Assembly: GCA_949825065.1 (NCBI GenBank) | Contig: OX463862.1 | Coordinates: forward strand, 19,089,118-19,153,117 | DNA length: 64,000 nucleotides | Source of the DNA: Odontocerum albicorne | Taxonomy: Eukaryota > Arthropoda > Insecta > Trichoptera > Odontoceridae | Direction of reading: 5' to 3' | In this document: positions 12,701 to 23,719 of the stretch, in pieces | How the letters are laid out: every line of letters begins with the position of its first letter | Numbering within the stretch: position 1 is the stretch's first letter | Made by a program: the position numbers and the translations under genes | The notes under the pieces: generated by a model | Databases searched by the model: none | What the model was told of the DNA's origin: nothing | The model's input: the letters and a program-made list of their open reading frames with translations, nothing else

Positions 12701-15700
12701 TTGATACAAGCCACTTGATTTATCAGCGTTTTTTTGGGATGAGGTTTGCCACCTATCCCGAAAAGCGTGAGTTAGTGTTTTTGCTTTTCTTTTTAGCTAT
12801 TAGTTAAATAAATTTATATATTAATTGCCTCAAAAGTTTTTAATTCAATTTTTTTCCATTATATGTAACATATTGTCAGTTAAGAATTTTACTGCACTGT
12901 GTCCGTCCACGTCCACCTTTAGGTATTTTCAAGTTAAGTATACCAACATGTTTCACGTAAACGTAATTCAATAAAATTAAAGTTTGGTATATTTCTTCGA
13001 GAAGAAAAATCTTATTTATATCTGAATAGTTGAAACAGACCTTTTGAATCTTCAACATTGAATATCTCTGAAGTGAGTTTGGTTGATATGGTGTGGTAGA
13101 ATTCTAAATTGTTAACATTTATATGACATTTATTGTGACTATGTAATCAGGATTATTTGGTATGTTTTTAAGTTAGAATAAAAAGTTTTGGAAATCTGGC
13201 ACCAGATGGTTTCATTGCAGTAGTTTTCAAAGTAACTGCTGCACACTTTCGAAGTAGAGTTGTGAGAAACTCCACACAGATGAAAATTATTATTGGGTGT
13301 ACAAATAAGTCACCGCCGTTTGACAAAAGTTGGCGCCACCAGTAAGTTATGGTTAAAATTGTCAGATGTAAAATGTCATTATCGTAAGGTTAGACATCTG
13401 TCAACAACATGACCTTGAAATATTAGTGAATTTTTATCAGTATAACATATTTTTTTGTGTTCGAAAATGTCAAGTTTTGAGCCGAATAAGCGTCATTTGC
13501 GGGAACTTTTGATTTACTTCTTCAATTTGAAGAAATCTGCAGCTGAGGCGCATCGATTGCTTGTAGAAGCATATGGTGAGGCTGCCTTAAGTGAGAGAAG
13601 TTGTCGTGAGTGGTTTCAAAAGTTTAAGAACGGTGAATTTGACATCGAAGACAAAGAACGTAGCGGAAGGCCGAAAGTGTACGAAGACGCGGAATTGGAA
13701 GTATTATTGGATCAAGATTCGTGCCAAACGCAAGAAGAACTTGCACTTACATTAGGAGTGACTCAACAAGCAATTTCACATGGGTTGAAATCATTGGGAA
13801 TGATTCAAAAACAAAGAAATTGGGATTCATATGAACTGACACGGAGAAACTTTGAATGCCAATTTTCCACATGTGAAATGCTGCTTGCCAGGCATAAACG
13901 AAAGGGTTTTCTGCACCATATAGTCACTGGTGATGAAAAATGCATCCATTATGATAATCCAAAAAGGAAGAAATCATGGGGATCCCCTGGTCATGCTTCA
14001 ACATCTACGGCTAAGCCAAATATTCATGGAAAAAAACTCTTGTTGTGTATTTGGTGGGATCAGCTTGGTGTCGTGTATTATGAGTTGCTCGAACCGAATG
14101 AAACCATTGCTGGGGCTGTCTACCGAACATAATTGATGAGATTGAGTCGAGCACTCGAGGAAAAGCGCGCCCACTACTACGCCAGACACGACAAAATTAT
14201 TCTCCTGCATGATAATGCTAGTCCACATGTTGCGGCACCGGTCAAAACCTATTTGGAAACACTCAATTGAGAAGTTTTACCCCACCCGCTGTATTCACCA
14301 GACATTGCTCCTTCTGATTACCACTTGTTTTGATCGATGACGCATGGCCTGTCTGAGCAGCACTTCACATCATATGAAGATACCAAAAATTGAGTCGATT
14401 CGTGGATAGCCTCCAAAGATGATGATGATGACTGACGCGGTATTCGTATGCTGACAGAAAGATGGGGAAAAGTAGTGGCAAGCGATGGGTACTACTTCGA
14501 ATAAAACATGAGGTTCCGTTCTTTCACAATAAATGCCCATTTTTTTATAAAAAACGGCGGAAACTTATTTGTACACCTAATAACTTACAATGATCTATCT
14601 GCTTAACCCTGAGAGCGCTACGAGAAAAAAATATAATTGTCTATCTAGTGCTGAGATATATTTACGATTCGAACGTTCGTGATAAATATTTATTTTAAAC
14701 AACACAAAACAAATATTTTTACAACATAAATATATTTTAGAATACAAGGGTAGAACAAATTTCTTCCACTGCTATAGCAGTGCGCCGATCTCTCAGGGTT
14801 AAAGGAAAGAATGTTACAATTATTGATTATCCCCGGGGTAGTAGGGAAAAAATTTACCCGGATAACCTCAGCTAAGGAAAAATTTTAAACAAAAAACTCA
14901 CATTTATTCTATAGACCCTTTTGTATACAATACAACAGCAAAGAAGTTTGTTTTTTTCCCTCTGTTCACTTTTTGGCAAATGCCACTAAGCAGATTCCGC
15001 GACAATGGCACTAAGCAGTAAAATTGATACCACGACTCAAAAACTCGCCAAATAATATTATAAAGTCAAAAAAATATGCATGAAACTATAACACACCACT
15101 AATGTGACATGAAATTTCAAAGTTGAGAATATAAAATGCGAGTGTAAATAGTAAAAATGGTCATGAATAAATCAACCGCAATGCACAACTAATTTAAATT
15201 TACAATTTAACATGATGTAACCGCCCACTTGCATCAAAAGTAAATAACGTCATCAACCAGGATTTCTGGTAGATGACATGTTCACAATTTCGCCAGTTTT
15301 ATTATCTAGTGCATATTATCAATTTTGCCAGTTGAATTTTCTTGTACATATTGTATTATGTAGCCAAACTATAAACACAAAACTTATTACAATATTTTTT
15401 AAATAAAATCCCAGTTGAAACTTTTGGAATGACCCTAGTAGAATATGGTAACTCTCCGACTATCAAAAATAGGAAACAAAAAATTCTCCCAATTCGTCAC
15501 TCAAATTAACTTTCATAATATGAAAACACTCGTTTATCGCTCCATCCAACAGCTACGAAGACGGGTATGACGGCTCTCCGGCCGGCCGTGATGACGAGTA
15601 CTACGGTGCGTACGATGAGCCTCCTCCACCACCGCCGCACATGTCCGAGTATGGGCCTCCCCACCACCACCACGCTTCCCATCAGGCGCTGCCGCACCAC

Positions 15701-17355
15701 CACTACGCCCCACCGCCCCATCACCACCACCGGGAGTCTGCGGCTGCAGCCAGTACGGCCGTCGCAGAATCGTACCACTACCCACCGGTCAGGCATCATC
15801 CCGTTGAGCATGAATATGGAGGTGAGTTGAAATTATTTATATCAGTGTACGCGTTTTCACAGTATTTATTCAGATAGTTTCAGACTTTCCACATCCTAAT
15901 TTCACTGTCTTAACATCAAATTTAATATTAAATTACTGTTATGGACTATCATCTTAGCAGATTTTGATACTGTCCGATTCGTATATATATGTTTTAGTGC
16001 CCCATTTATTTTGTTTCTTATCACTACCCCCTGTTGGAAATCTGTCGTAACTCTTCCATCATCTGAGAAAATACTACCCAAATAACAGGAGTCCTCAACT
16101 TGCTCCAATCTTTTATTATTTACTGCATTTTCTTTTCCTTTTACAATTTTCAATCACCGTGACTCTGGATTTCACAACATTCATTCTCAGATCTTTCTCT
16201 TCACATGTCTCATACAATTAACTTATCAAACTCTGCAATTCACCTTCACTCTCCACCAACACTACCGTGTCATCTGTGTAGAGTAATCCGTATACGTTCC
16301 CATTCGACATTTGTATGCCACCAATTGACCTCTGTAGTTCTTTCAAACGTGAATTTATATGAATATTTAATAACCTTGGTAACATAACGCATTCTTTTAT
16401 TACAAAATTTTTGAAACAAAAATTTTATTACAAAATTTTTGAAACACAAATTATATGGATCAGGGTTTGTTGCCTTTTATTTGCCGTGTCCCTAGTAAAC
16501 TAGGCTTTTGTCTGTATCTTACTGAGGACATGAAAAAATAAGTTGATGTTTTTTTTTCCCGATTTTTTATTACACTAGAGATCTTGGAACATATCCCTGT
16601 GAATAAAGGGAGTCTACTGGACTAGCATAAGGGTCCTTATTTGAAAATCAGTTTGAGTATCCAGAGATAATTGTCAACCTGTTTTGAAAAGATGTGTTGT
16701 TCCAGAATATATGTACACTTCTAAGATTTAGAAGATAATTACATATTTTGAAGGTCTTATTGAATATTACAACAGCTTAGCTAGAAACTGGTCTCATTTT
16801 ATTAATGCTAAATCAAACAAAAGTTCTCAATTAGCAGAAAAATACCGTGTTAAAGTTTCAAAACTATTTTATTTATTGAAAAGAGAACTTTTCCTTCAAA
16901 CGAAAGCTTTTTTTTATAGTTCCCTGACATATTTTAAAAGTGCAACACTTTCGCAACTCAAGGAACCATTTGGTGGAACAGTGTGATAACCATTTGATTC
17001 CTGTTGAAACCCAATGTATTTCAAAGGTTTCTGCATGTCATGGCTCTTTCAGAGTTTAGCCTCATCTCAAGGTTCATATTCACTCACAAACTCACTGGAT
17101 AACTTCAAAGTTTTCTAGGTCTTTTATCATTCCAACTAAGCTTCTCCTCTTTACGATATACTCTAACTAATGGTCTATTACTGTTGTTGCATGTGTGGTG
17201 AAGTAGGTAGCACCTCTTCGTCGCACCACCGCTCCTACAAGGCAGTGTCGGGGTCCCGCTCTGATTCACACTCGAGTGCCATGCGCAGGACCGCATCTGC
17301 CTCACAGGACCAGTCCCGCTACAGGTCCAGCCCCTACACCAGACGGTCTAAATAA
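553..17355 (+). CDS. KHDRBS-like: KHDRBS/Sam68-like STAR-family KH-domain RNA-binding protein (7 coding exons)
   Basis: Coding exons are 553-763, 5005-5129, 7280-7522, 7862-8031, 11582-11710, 15553-15821 and 17207-17355. Joined, they give 1296 nt (431 aa plus stop) with matching phases at every junction. Order of domains: a QUA1-like dimerisation segment (about residues 36-70, with [13 protein letters not shown]); a single maxi-KH domain (about 100-193) with [19 protein letters not shown] and the GPKG loop at 121-124; a QUA2 segment (194-213, [19 protein letters not shown]); a proline-rich stretch; an RG-rich stretch; a conserved block [20 protein letters not shown] (274-293); a Pro/His/Tyr-rich region (294-382); and an Arg/Ser-rich tail. 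This is the layout of vertebrate KHDRBS1-3 and Drosophila qkr58E proteins, which bind U/A-rich RNA and regulate splicing, mostly in the nucleus. The start at 553 follows an A at -3. Which insect paralogue this is was not determined; family identity is secure. Confidence 0.93.
1201..2129. mobile_element. Fold-back mariner made of two inverted 5' halves
   Basis: A 929-bp element flanked by TA on both sides. Both ends carry the same 5'-type terminal sequence (left TTGGGTGTTAACATAAGTTG; right, reversed, TTAGGTGTTAACATAAGTTG), the same 5' leader and parts of the same transposase N-terminus. These read plus in 1400-1710 and minus in 1711-1925. The left arm lacks the coding stretch present at 1765-1860 on the right. 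Neither arm reaches the catalytic core. The source family is the one at 41926-42970. Confidence 0.8.
2632..3905 (-). mobile_element. Mariner element, near full length, inactivated
   Basis: A 1274-bp element with TA on each side and inverted ends CGAGGGTGGTCCGATAAGT and its counterpart at 3875-3905. The minus-strand transposase is recognisable throughout: the N-terminus (about 3727-3410) has [19 protein letters not shown]; the centre (3412-3011) has [14 protein letters not shown]; the C-terminus (3007-2696) has [10 protein letters not shown] and [13 protein letters not shown], so all three catalytic Asp are present. A frameshift near 3410-3440, stops in the N-terminal third and a TAA between the central and C-terminal parts (about 3010) disable it. 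It lies antisense in intron 1 of the KHDRBS-like gene. Confidence 0.92.
4007..4300 (+). repeat. Dispersed repeat, copy A (inverted partner at 5365-5655)
   Basis: This stretch matches the reverse complement of 5365-5655 over nearly its full length (for example GAAAGAAAATTGA and AACAGTCCAAA), with many substitutions. A third, shorter relative lies near 45500-45600. In-frame stops break any reading frame. Family not recognised; it looks like remains of a coding transposon. Confidence 0.55.
4790..4870 (+). mobile_element. RTE-like non-LTR 3' end fragment
   Basis: A short stretch resembling the tail of the element at 46050-46700 (GAAGAGGCGAAGGATGTGTG, then the GCGCTCTATCCTCT block). It is truncated, with no coding capacity. 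Confidence 0.5.
5005..5129 (+). CDS. KHDRBS-like: KHDRBS-like exon 2 (linker and first KH strand)
   Basis: Acceptor TTTTCAG, donor AAG|GTATGG. It encodes E71-K112, including [20 protein letters not shown], the strand that leads into the KH domain. Phase is 1 in and 0 out. Confidence 0.92.
5365..5655 (-). repeat. Dispersed repeat, copy B (inverted partner of 4007-4300)
   Basis: It lies in KHDRBS intron 2, whereas copy A lies in intron 1, with exon 2 between them. The two could pair in the transcript, but divergence is substantial. The rest of intron 2 (5656-7279) shows only AT-rich sequence. Confidence 0.55.
7280..7522 (+). CDS. KHDRBS-like: KHDRBS-like exon 3 (KH domain core)
   Basis: Acceptor TCTTCTAG, donor GAG|GTGATT; 81 whole codons, residues 113-193. 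It holds the GPKG RNA-binding loop, the [13 protein letters not shown] variable loop and [15 protein letters not shown], all hallmarks of STAR-type KH domains. Confidence 0.96.
7862..8031 (+). CDS. KHDRBS-like: KHDRBS-like exon 4 (QUA2 and proline-rich stretch)
   Basis: Acceptor ATTTCAG, donor CCCAG|GTCCGT. It begins [20 protein letters not shown] (QUA2) and continues into a Pro-rich segment. GC content is well above the flanking introns. Confidence 0.92.
8872..9719 (-). mobile_element. Internally deleted mariner
   Basis: An 848-bp element with TA at both sides and inverted ends ACACATCGATCAATAAGTCC. The minus-strand transposase keeps its N-terminal half ([20 protein letters not shown] and [17 protein letters not shown]) and first catalytic region [14 protein letters not shown]. 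It then jumps from SAEWRA to [11 protein letters not shown], losing the second and third Asp. Compared with the relative at 55610-56843, about 430 bp are missing, replaced by a 12-bp filler. It lies in intron 4 of the KHDRBS-like gene. Confidence 0.9.
9722..11581. other. Remainder of KHDRBS intron 4
   Basis: Mostly AT-rich with long T runs. One island at 10090-10335 is much richer in GC and has open frames on both strands (the minus strand reads [20 protein letters not shown]). No known domain was recognised; it may be a transposon scrap. Confidence 0.35.
11582..11710 (+). CDS. KHDRBS-like: KHDRBS-like exon 5 (RG stretch and conserved MSILDRAR block)
   Basis: Acceptor GTGTGCAG (weak pyrimidine tract), donor TACGG|GTGAGA. 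It encodes residues 250-292 and the first two bases of G293. The Gly/Arg-rich start and the [20 protein letters not shown] end match this family, and the phase fits exons 4 and 6 exactly. Confidence 0.9.
12284..12384. mobile_element. pogo/Tigger-like MITE
   Basis: A 101-bp sequence bounded by TA dinucleotides with inverted ends CAGTAGACTCGATTATCTGG and (reversed) CAGTAGACTCTCGGTTATAT. These ends resemble pogo-type terminal repeats. Non-coding. Lies in KHDRBS intron 5. Confidence 0.6.
13293..14580 (+). mobile_element. Mauritiana-type mariner, 1288 bp, decayed
   Basis: TA-flanked, with inverted ends TTGGGTGTACAAATAAGTCA and (reversed) TTAGGTGTACAAATAAGTTT. The transposase begins at ATG 13467 and reads [18 protein letters not shown] as in the intact copy at 59381-60668. 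It is cut by a TAA near 14130 and by TGA codons near 14268, 14333 and 14391, most replacing Trp. The catalytic stretches [15 protein letters not shown] and YSPDIAPSD are still readable. It lies in sense orientation in KHDRBS intron 5. Confidence 0.95.
13467..14132 (+). pseudogene. Mariner transposase pseudogene (N-terminal open part)
   Basis: 221 codons stay open before the first stop. They cover both helix-turn-helix units and the first catalytic Asp, and stop short of the second and third Asp. WVPYEL of the intact copy reads WDSYEL here. Not expected to be functional. Confidence 0.85.
14583..15552. other. End of KHDRBS intron 5
   Basis: AT-rich sequence without recognisable genes or repeats, apart from short tracts. 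Confidence 0.3.
15553..15821 (+). CDS. KHDRBS-like: KHDRBS-like exon 6 (Pro/His/Tyr-rich region)
   Basis: Acceptor ATCCAACAG, donor GGAG|GTGAGT. It encodes a low-complexity stretch with runs of Pro and His and many Tyr residues. In Sam68-type proteins this region carries SH3/WW ligands and phosphotyrosines; that role is inferred here from family and composition. Confidence 0.88.
15930..16310 (-). mobile_element. RTE-like non-LTR reverse-transcriptase fragment
   Basis: The minus strand encodes [20 protein letters not shown] followed by [10 protein letters not shown], the block that follows the reverse-transcriptase core in RTE-type elements. Truncated at both ends, in KHDRBS intron 6. Confidence 0.7.
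16438..16560 (+). repeat. Dispersed repeat (inverted copy at 41610-41715)
   Basis: It contains GGTTTGTTGCC and CCTAGTAAACTAGGCTTTTG, also seen reversed at 41640-41690 and partly at 53205-53230. Non-coding, possibly a SINE body. Confidence 0.5.
17207..17355 (+). CDS. KHDRBS-like: KHDRBS-like exon 7 (Ser/Arg-rich C-terminus, stop)
   Basis: Acceptor GTGAAGTAG, with a poor pyrimidine tract. It encodes 48 residues ending [12 protein letters not shown] and then TAA. The phase agrees with exon 6, and the composition (Ser, Arg, Tyr) suits the tail of this family. A second AG two bases inside the exon would break the frame. Confidence 0.75.
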
Positions 17356-20300
17356 CTAGGTGACTGCCTAATTTTTCCTATATTAAATAATATCTAGATT
17401 ATTTTTCGTTCATATAACAAGACACATGTCCATTCATATGACATGTTATCTGTCAACCTTTTAATAGCAGCAGGTATTACATAATGAAGCTCTACAAGCT
17501 CAACTGAAGGACCTTGACAAATGCTTATTTACAATATATTGTATGGTCCGAGGTGGAGCACCGTAATAACAGTTGGGTTCTTCTCTTAATCCCCGTTTAT
17601 GCAGCATGTCTACTCATCAAATGTGTCGGGTTTGTGCATGTATGGGTTAACTTCACCCGTAGGAAAGTATGCCACCAGTATGAAAGTGGCACTTGTTTAA
17701 CAGGAACGAGCTGGGATACAAGCGCAAACGCTACAGACAATGATGCCGATTCTGACATATTCTTAAGCCAAGTGTTTTCTACAATTTCGGCATGAGAACT
17801 TGTATATCTATAAAATAGATACGAATGTTGAACACAAATAATATGCTCTGGTGACCTTAATTATATATTAACCTAAACTGGCCAATACTGTCCACGAGAT
17901 ACTTGCCACATAACATCTCGCTAAATCCCTTAATTTATTTATTGAACTACTATTCATCTTCGTTTCAAATATGTCAAGTTGAATTGTTTTTGAAAAAATT
18001 AGACATAGTTATTTTTCAGGGCCACAAGTGAACCAAGTCGAAGGATAAGTGGCAAGCGCTTTGAGACATCTTCGATACTTGCATTATGCCACCGCGACCA
18101 TCTGGTGAGTATGTGTCCACTGCCACTCCATGGGGAATCTATCTCTTTTTCATCAGTCATCTTCATCCTCATACACTACCCATATCACTATCTCTGAAGA
18201 GATAACGATCATTGCAATTTTACTTTAGGTCAATTCACTAGTCTCTTAACACAACACGCTATCTGGGAAGTTGACCCTGAGTCCCTGATCACACCTGACG
18301 TTAGTTTAACTTGGGGCTGATTCAAGTGAAGCTGGCATGGTCAGATGTTTTTCTTAAATATCAAGGTGATGATTTGCTACAGGGCTATTAACAAGTGAAA
18401 TAATTTAAATCACCCCTGAATCCATTCATGAATCGGATACACCATGATCTGACCAATTGTTTCTAATGACTTCAATCCTCAGCTAGGACCACCAGTTCTA
18501 TTAAATAACGTACTTCAAACAGTACACTTGGTGTAAAAAGTAAAAATACAACTTTTTTAATACAGCTTCTTTTATATAATCTCAAAAGGCAAAACAAATT
18601 CCTTTATCGAGTCCTTGGTTTTTACCTTGGCAGTCCTCTCGGACTAACTCTCATAAGATTGGTTTGGATCTGCTGCCATCCTGAATAGATGGCCAAATAA
18701 CCCAACCACTTAATTTAAGGTTTTTCTATGAAGAGTATCAGGGGTTCTGTGTCCGATATTGGTGGCAAAAATCTGATTGTAACAACTTCATTTATATCTA
18801 GCTTAGATGATCATTTTCAATCAGATTTATTCTGTCTTAAGACTATATTCATACTATGAGTTTATCACTGCTCTCTAGTTATTTTAAGATTAACTTATGA
18901 AGTTAAGAAAGAAACTAACAAGCATAGATTCCTTTTAATAAACTCTTTAAGTAGTAATGATCCTGTTATGTTAAGATGATTGGAGAGTATGTAGATATTT
19001 TTTTCCTAACTCATGCAAAAAGTTAACACGAAAACTAATTGCTTTCATTTATGGAGTTAAAAAATCTTTTTATTTTTGCTTCAATTCTACTCTTTATTTT
19101 GCATTTATAAATGTAGATTTTTTTTTGGTGCTTTTTTCATACAGACAATATGTTCTCATATTTAAAAAAAATGTGGTCTTTTGCTATGTAATTTCTACTT
19201 AGTCAGTTAAAATGTATAAAAAACTAAGCAATCATGGTGACTCACTTTTAGTTCAGAATTTCATCGAATATACATATGAAATATATTTTTATATTAAATT
19301 ATTTTATGCAAATAGTATGAATATTTTAACAGATAAATCAGAAAAAACTCTGTCGGATATATATCTAATCACGGGGGGAAATATTTGCCTAAATAAGTTT
19401 TTGATATGTTGCTCAAAATAAACTGATAATCTTTAATCAAATATAATGAAACCCTTCACTTCCACTTTCACTTTCCATCGATAGCAATTACTAGTATGTT
19501 GAAAGAGTGCTAAATGTAAAAAGGAAAATGTGGAATATTTATTTTTAAGAATGATGACTTGCGAGAAAGCATTTATCCATTTTAGGTTTGACTATTTGCG
19601 AAAGATTTCAATAAAAATACTTGCACACATCTATAAATTTAACTTTAGTTTAACTTAAAAATATTTGAGTTTAAAATATTTATGTGACATCAACATTATA
19701 AGTGTTATAATAATTCTATGGTATGAATGACATAAAACCAAAATATGTTTTAATTCACTTTGGAAATTTGAAAATGTTATCTACAATAGTTGATGAATCA
19801 ATGTATCAACTTGGCCAAATTTTCATGGAAATCTTGAAAATATAACACAAAAAAATAGGAAAATATTCAACCTTTTTCATATAAAATAAAAACTTCATAG
19901 TGGTATTCGAGATATTTTGAGTTAAAAAAAAAATATTAAAAAAATTTATAATTCATACATTTATTTACATTAATCATTTCTCACAAATTTTTTTAATTTA
20001 TTTTTTGAACTATTGAGTGACTTTTATAATGTTCGTAAAAGAAAATAAAATCAATTATTAAATTAAAATTTTAGATTCTTTATAGACATATTTCATTTAT
20101 TATCAAAATATTTAAACTTTATATTTTAAGCATTTTTTTTTGCAAAAAATAAAACTTTATTTTCCTTATAATATACTCTTGGATTTTAAACTCTTTAATT
20201 TTCCATTTTATAAACGTAAAATTTAGATTTTAAGACTGCAGGGGCTTATAAAATAAAATGTAAAATGATCAGAGAGCATGCAAGTATTGATAAATTTCAT

Positions 20301-22110
20301 ATCCGTACGAACAAATATATTTTACGAAAAATATTTTTTAAATTAAAAATACTCGCACTTTGTAATTTTAATAGGAAAAAACACACTGTCGGTATAAATA
20401 AAATAAAAAGTGAATCGTTTTTCTTTAGAATTTAACCAAGTTTAATATTAAGGTGGTTATATTAAAGATAAATTCCATTTTGAAACCAAATGCAACTTAG
20501 GAATGCGATTTTTAAATTAAATAACTTGTAATTAAATTAGTTATGAAATGTGTGTCTAACTAACCTTTATAAAATAAGTGTTTATTTTTTTTATTAAAAT
20601 GTAATGTTTTTGTATGCAAAATTTAAAAATAAAACTTGTGTTTATAATGCCCTTAAAGATTTATTTCGCCATAATATGAAAATAAATGATAAAAAAGAAA
20701 ACATTTGGTTTTAGATTTGAACAGTTTTTTTTCTATATTCAAGTGACTAAATATAATTTTAAGTAATAATATATGTGTATTATACATATAGTTCTAGTTA
20801 AAATATAATTACTAATCATTTTTAAACCTATCTTTATTTAAAAAAATAATTACACATTAATATTTGTAATGCATTTTATTCACGTAATTCTACGATTCTA
20901 GGTTTTAAAAAATAAATATTAAAGTATTTTTTCTTTTGCATACACAAATACCCGATATACAAATTGAAAAATATTGATTTTGTATTAAAAAATATTTTTT
21001 TCAATCTCTTATTACTAAAAATAAAATATATTTTGTAGTTTGTATATGATTAAAAATTAAACTTTAAAATGTATTGAAATATAGCGTTTTTCATTTGAAT
21101 TGTTAATTAGTAAAAATATGTAATCCACTCAAACTACTCTTGTGTCACGTATTAAAAATAAAACTAATCTAGTGAATTTATTTTTTCATTGTCAAAATCC
21201 CAAACTAAATTTTCAATAATCCCGAACAAAACAAATATATAGGCAAACAGAAAGTATTTCAAAATATATAATGTTTGACTTAAAAATACAGTGGAATCCT
21301 AAATTTTATGTAAATAGGAAAATAAATAAATTTTAAATAAACAAAATAACAATTTACAGTTCTTCATAAATAGAAAATCACAAATAAATGCTCAGCACTA
21401 AAATTATAGGGTAATATTTTCTCTAAAATATAATTTGAAAAAATACTAGCGTCTTATCAAAGTCTAATGTAAAACAATCGTTACTTTATGAGATGCCACA
21501 TTTTGATAAAAAAAAATTAAATAAAACACGTTTTACTTTATAAATATGTAATTTGGGTATTCCACTGTATTAAACAAAAATTATCACAATCCTCGGAATA
21601 AGAAGTTCGTAGTAAAACTTAATTAACTCCAAACATGTCGAAAAAATAATCATTCTAAAAAATTGTACGAACAAAAAACTTTTCATGTTTTATCCAGAAG
21701 GTAAAATTGATTCGTAAAAATTAACTGTGAAATAAAAAAAAAAGTAATGCAATCTTTAATTCTTTTCGAGACGGTCTTCGCCTTTTAGGTCATCAGCAAG
21801 AAAATATGAAGATATAAAAAAGGTTTGAATGGTAATGTATTTTTTCAGTTTGAAATAATCATACTTTTGAAATCAGCATTTGTAAAAAACGTTAATCAGT
21901 GTTTAGAATATAAATCTGTAACTTGGAATAATCCATCAAAAAAGAATGGTGAATTCATGGTTAAATGTAAAAATTTTGTTTTAACACTTCATTAAAACAT
22001 TCAAAAATCTATTTATAAAAAAGTTGTATATTAATGTAATAATTTATTGATGTTGAATGAAATTTATAAAGTAATTAATGTTTATAATATATCAGTGATT
22101 AATTGACCAA
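17356..22110. other. Intergenic tract, extremely AT-rich from about 18870
   Basis: Apart from the candidate exon at 18020-18104, no gene is seen. From roughly 18870 to 22110 the sequence is almost entirely A/T with many AATAAA-like hexamers. It could include a long 3'UTR of the KHDRBS-like gene or simply neutral spacer. Confidence 0.35.
18020..18104 (+). other. Candidate extra 3' exon of the KHDRBS-like gene (UTR or alternative C-terminus)
   Basis: An 85-bp segment sits between a good acceptor (ATTTTTCAG) and a strong donor (CTG|GTGAGT). It is less AT-rich than its surroundings. Exon 7 is followed by a possible donor four bases after its stop (ACTAG|GTGACT), so this could be a 3'UTR exon. 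Alternatively, joining exon 6 directly to it would add a nine-residue tail and a stop. There is no family match to decide. Confidence 0.35.
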
Positions 22111-22149
22111 GTACGAGGCATGTTTTTTTTAACAAGGTCCATTCTGAAA

Positions 22150-22520
22150 TCAGAAAAAAAAACATGCATACCATCACACCATTTAACTGTTGGGCCAGGC
22201 AGAGAGGACAGAGTGCCAGATTTTTCTATCTCGATGCCCATATTTCACCTCTTCCACATCCATATACCTTCTCATACAACTCCTATGATTTCTCTTTTTA
22301 CAATTTATTTCAAAATGTTCACTATATCCAACTATACTTTCCTTGGTCTTCCTCTAACACGCCTTTCACTCACATTTGCACTGTATATTTGTTTTATCGG
22401 TACACGTGCCCAAACCTCTTCATTTTACTCAACACATCAGCCTTAAATTCATATCCACCCTAATCACTTCATACCGTATTCTGTCATATATTGTCACCCC
22501 ATGTATTTTTCTCTGTGCAT
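22150..22520 (-). mobile_element. RTE-like non-LTR 3' fragment
   Basis: Reversed, it matches the terminal region of the elements at 46050-46700 and 60671-61285 (the blocks around GCCAGATTTTTCTATCTCGA and TCCTCTAACACGCC). Frames are broken. Confidence 0.65.
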
Positions 22521-23719
22521 GCATTTAAAAAGAACTTGAAACATTGAAATGTTTTATTACAACCAAAAGAAATCACATTTACATTATTTTTCCACACAGT
22601 CACCCCACCACATTGATTTACACTATATCACCAGTTATCTTTGTCACAAAATTCAGCCACTAATTTATATCAGGTTGGTGCGAAAGTAGTTGCCATTTTT
22701 TTTTTTCAAATAAAAGACTAATATTTTATAAGAAACAATATTTATTCAGTCTTACATAATTTCGATTATTAGTTATAACTGTTTCCCATCTATTGACTAA
22801 CTTATTTATCCCATCCCTATAAAAAAATCTTCTGGTTTTAGGGCAAAAAAACTCATCAAGGGATGTTTCCACTTCTTCCAGGGAATAAATTTTTTACCAT
22901 TGAGAAAATTTTACAAGGATCGGAAAATATGGTAATTGCTAGGTGCTAAGTCATGGGAGTAAGGCGGATGCTGCAAAACTTCCCATTTTAAGTCAATTTT
23001 ATTTTTGTGTGACGAATGCCAGATGTGGTCTGGCGTTATCGTGGTGAAAAATAATGCACTTCCTTTTCACCAAATAGGTTTGTTTTTTTATTAAATTAGT
23101 GGTTTAATTTGTCCAATTGTTAGCAGTACTTATCGGCGTTTGTTTAATTTGATTTTAAAAGTTCGTAATATACTATACCCTTAATATCCTACCACACACA
23201 TAACATGACCTTTTTCTAGTGCAATTCTCCTTTGGGAGCAGAAAGTTGACCAGTGTCATTTTGTTGTAACATTATTATATACAACCCACTTTTCGTCATC
23301 CATTATAATCCGATCCAAGAATGGTTCCTTTTTTTGTCTGGCGAGCAAAGATCTGCAGAAAGTCAGCCTATCCGATGAGTTTTTCTGTGATAAATCAATC
23401 ATGTGGCACCCAAAGAGCTTTGACACTATTCCCAGCTTACGAAGATGCCCTAAAATGTTTGATTTTTCAATATTCAATCTCTGCAAGTTCTCATGAGGTC
23501 AGTCAAGGATCTGCATCCACCATGGCTCAGAGTTGTTCCTTATCAATTTCATTGGGCCGTCCGGCGTGGAGTTCATCTTCAAGGGATAAATTCCCAGAAC
23601 GGAACTTATTAAACCACATATGACACGTTTGAGATTTCACAACACCTTCACCATAAACTGAACAAATGTTATTAGTTGCGACAGTTGCATCGTTTCCTTT
23701 TTTTTATTCGTACAACATA

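Noticed and set aside
15506..15811. Minus-strand frames of 83-101 codons
   Set aside because: They are antisense to KHDRBS exon 6, whose low-complexity GC-rich sequence keeps several frames open.
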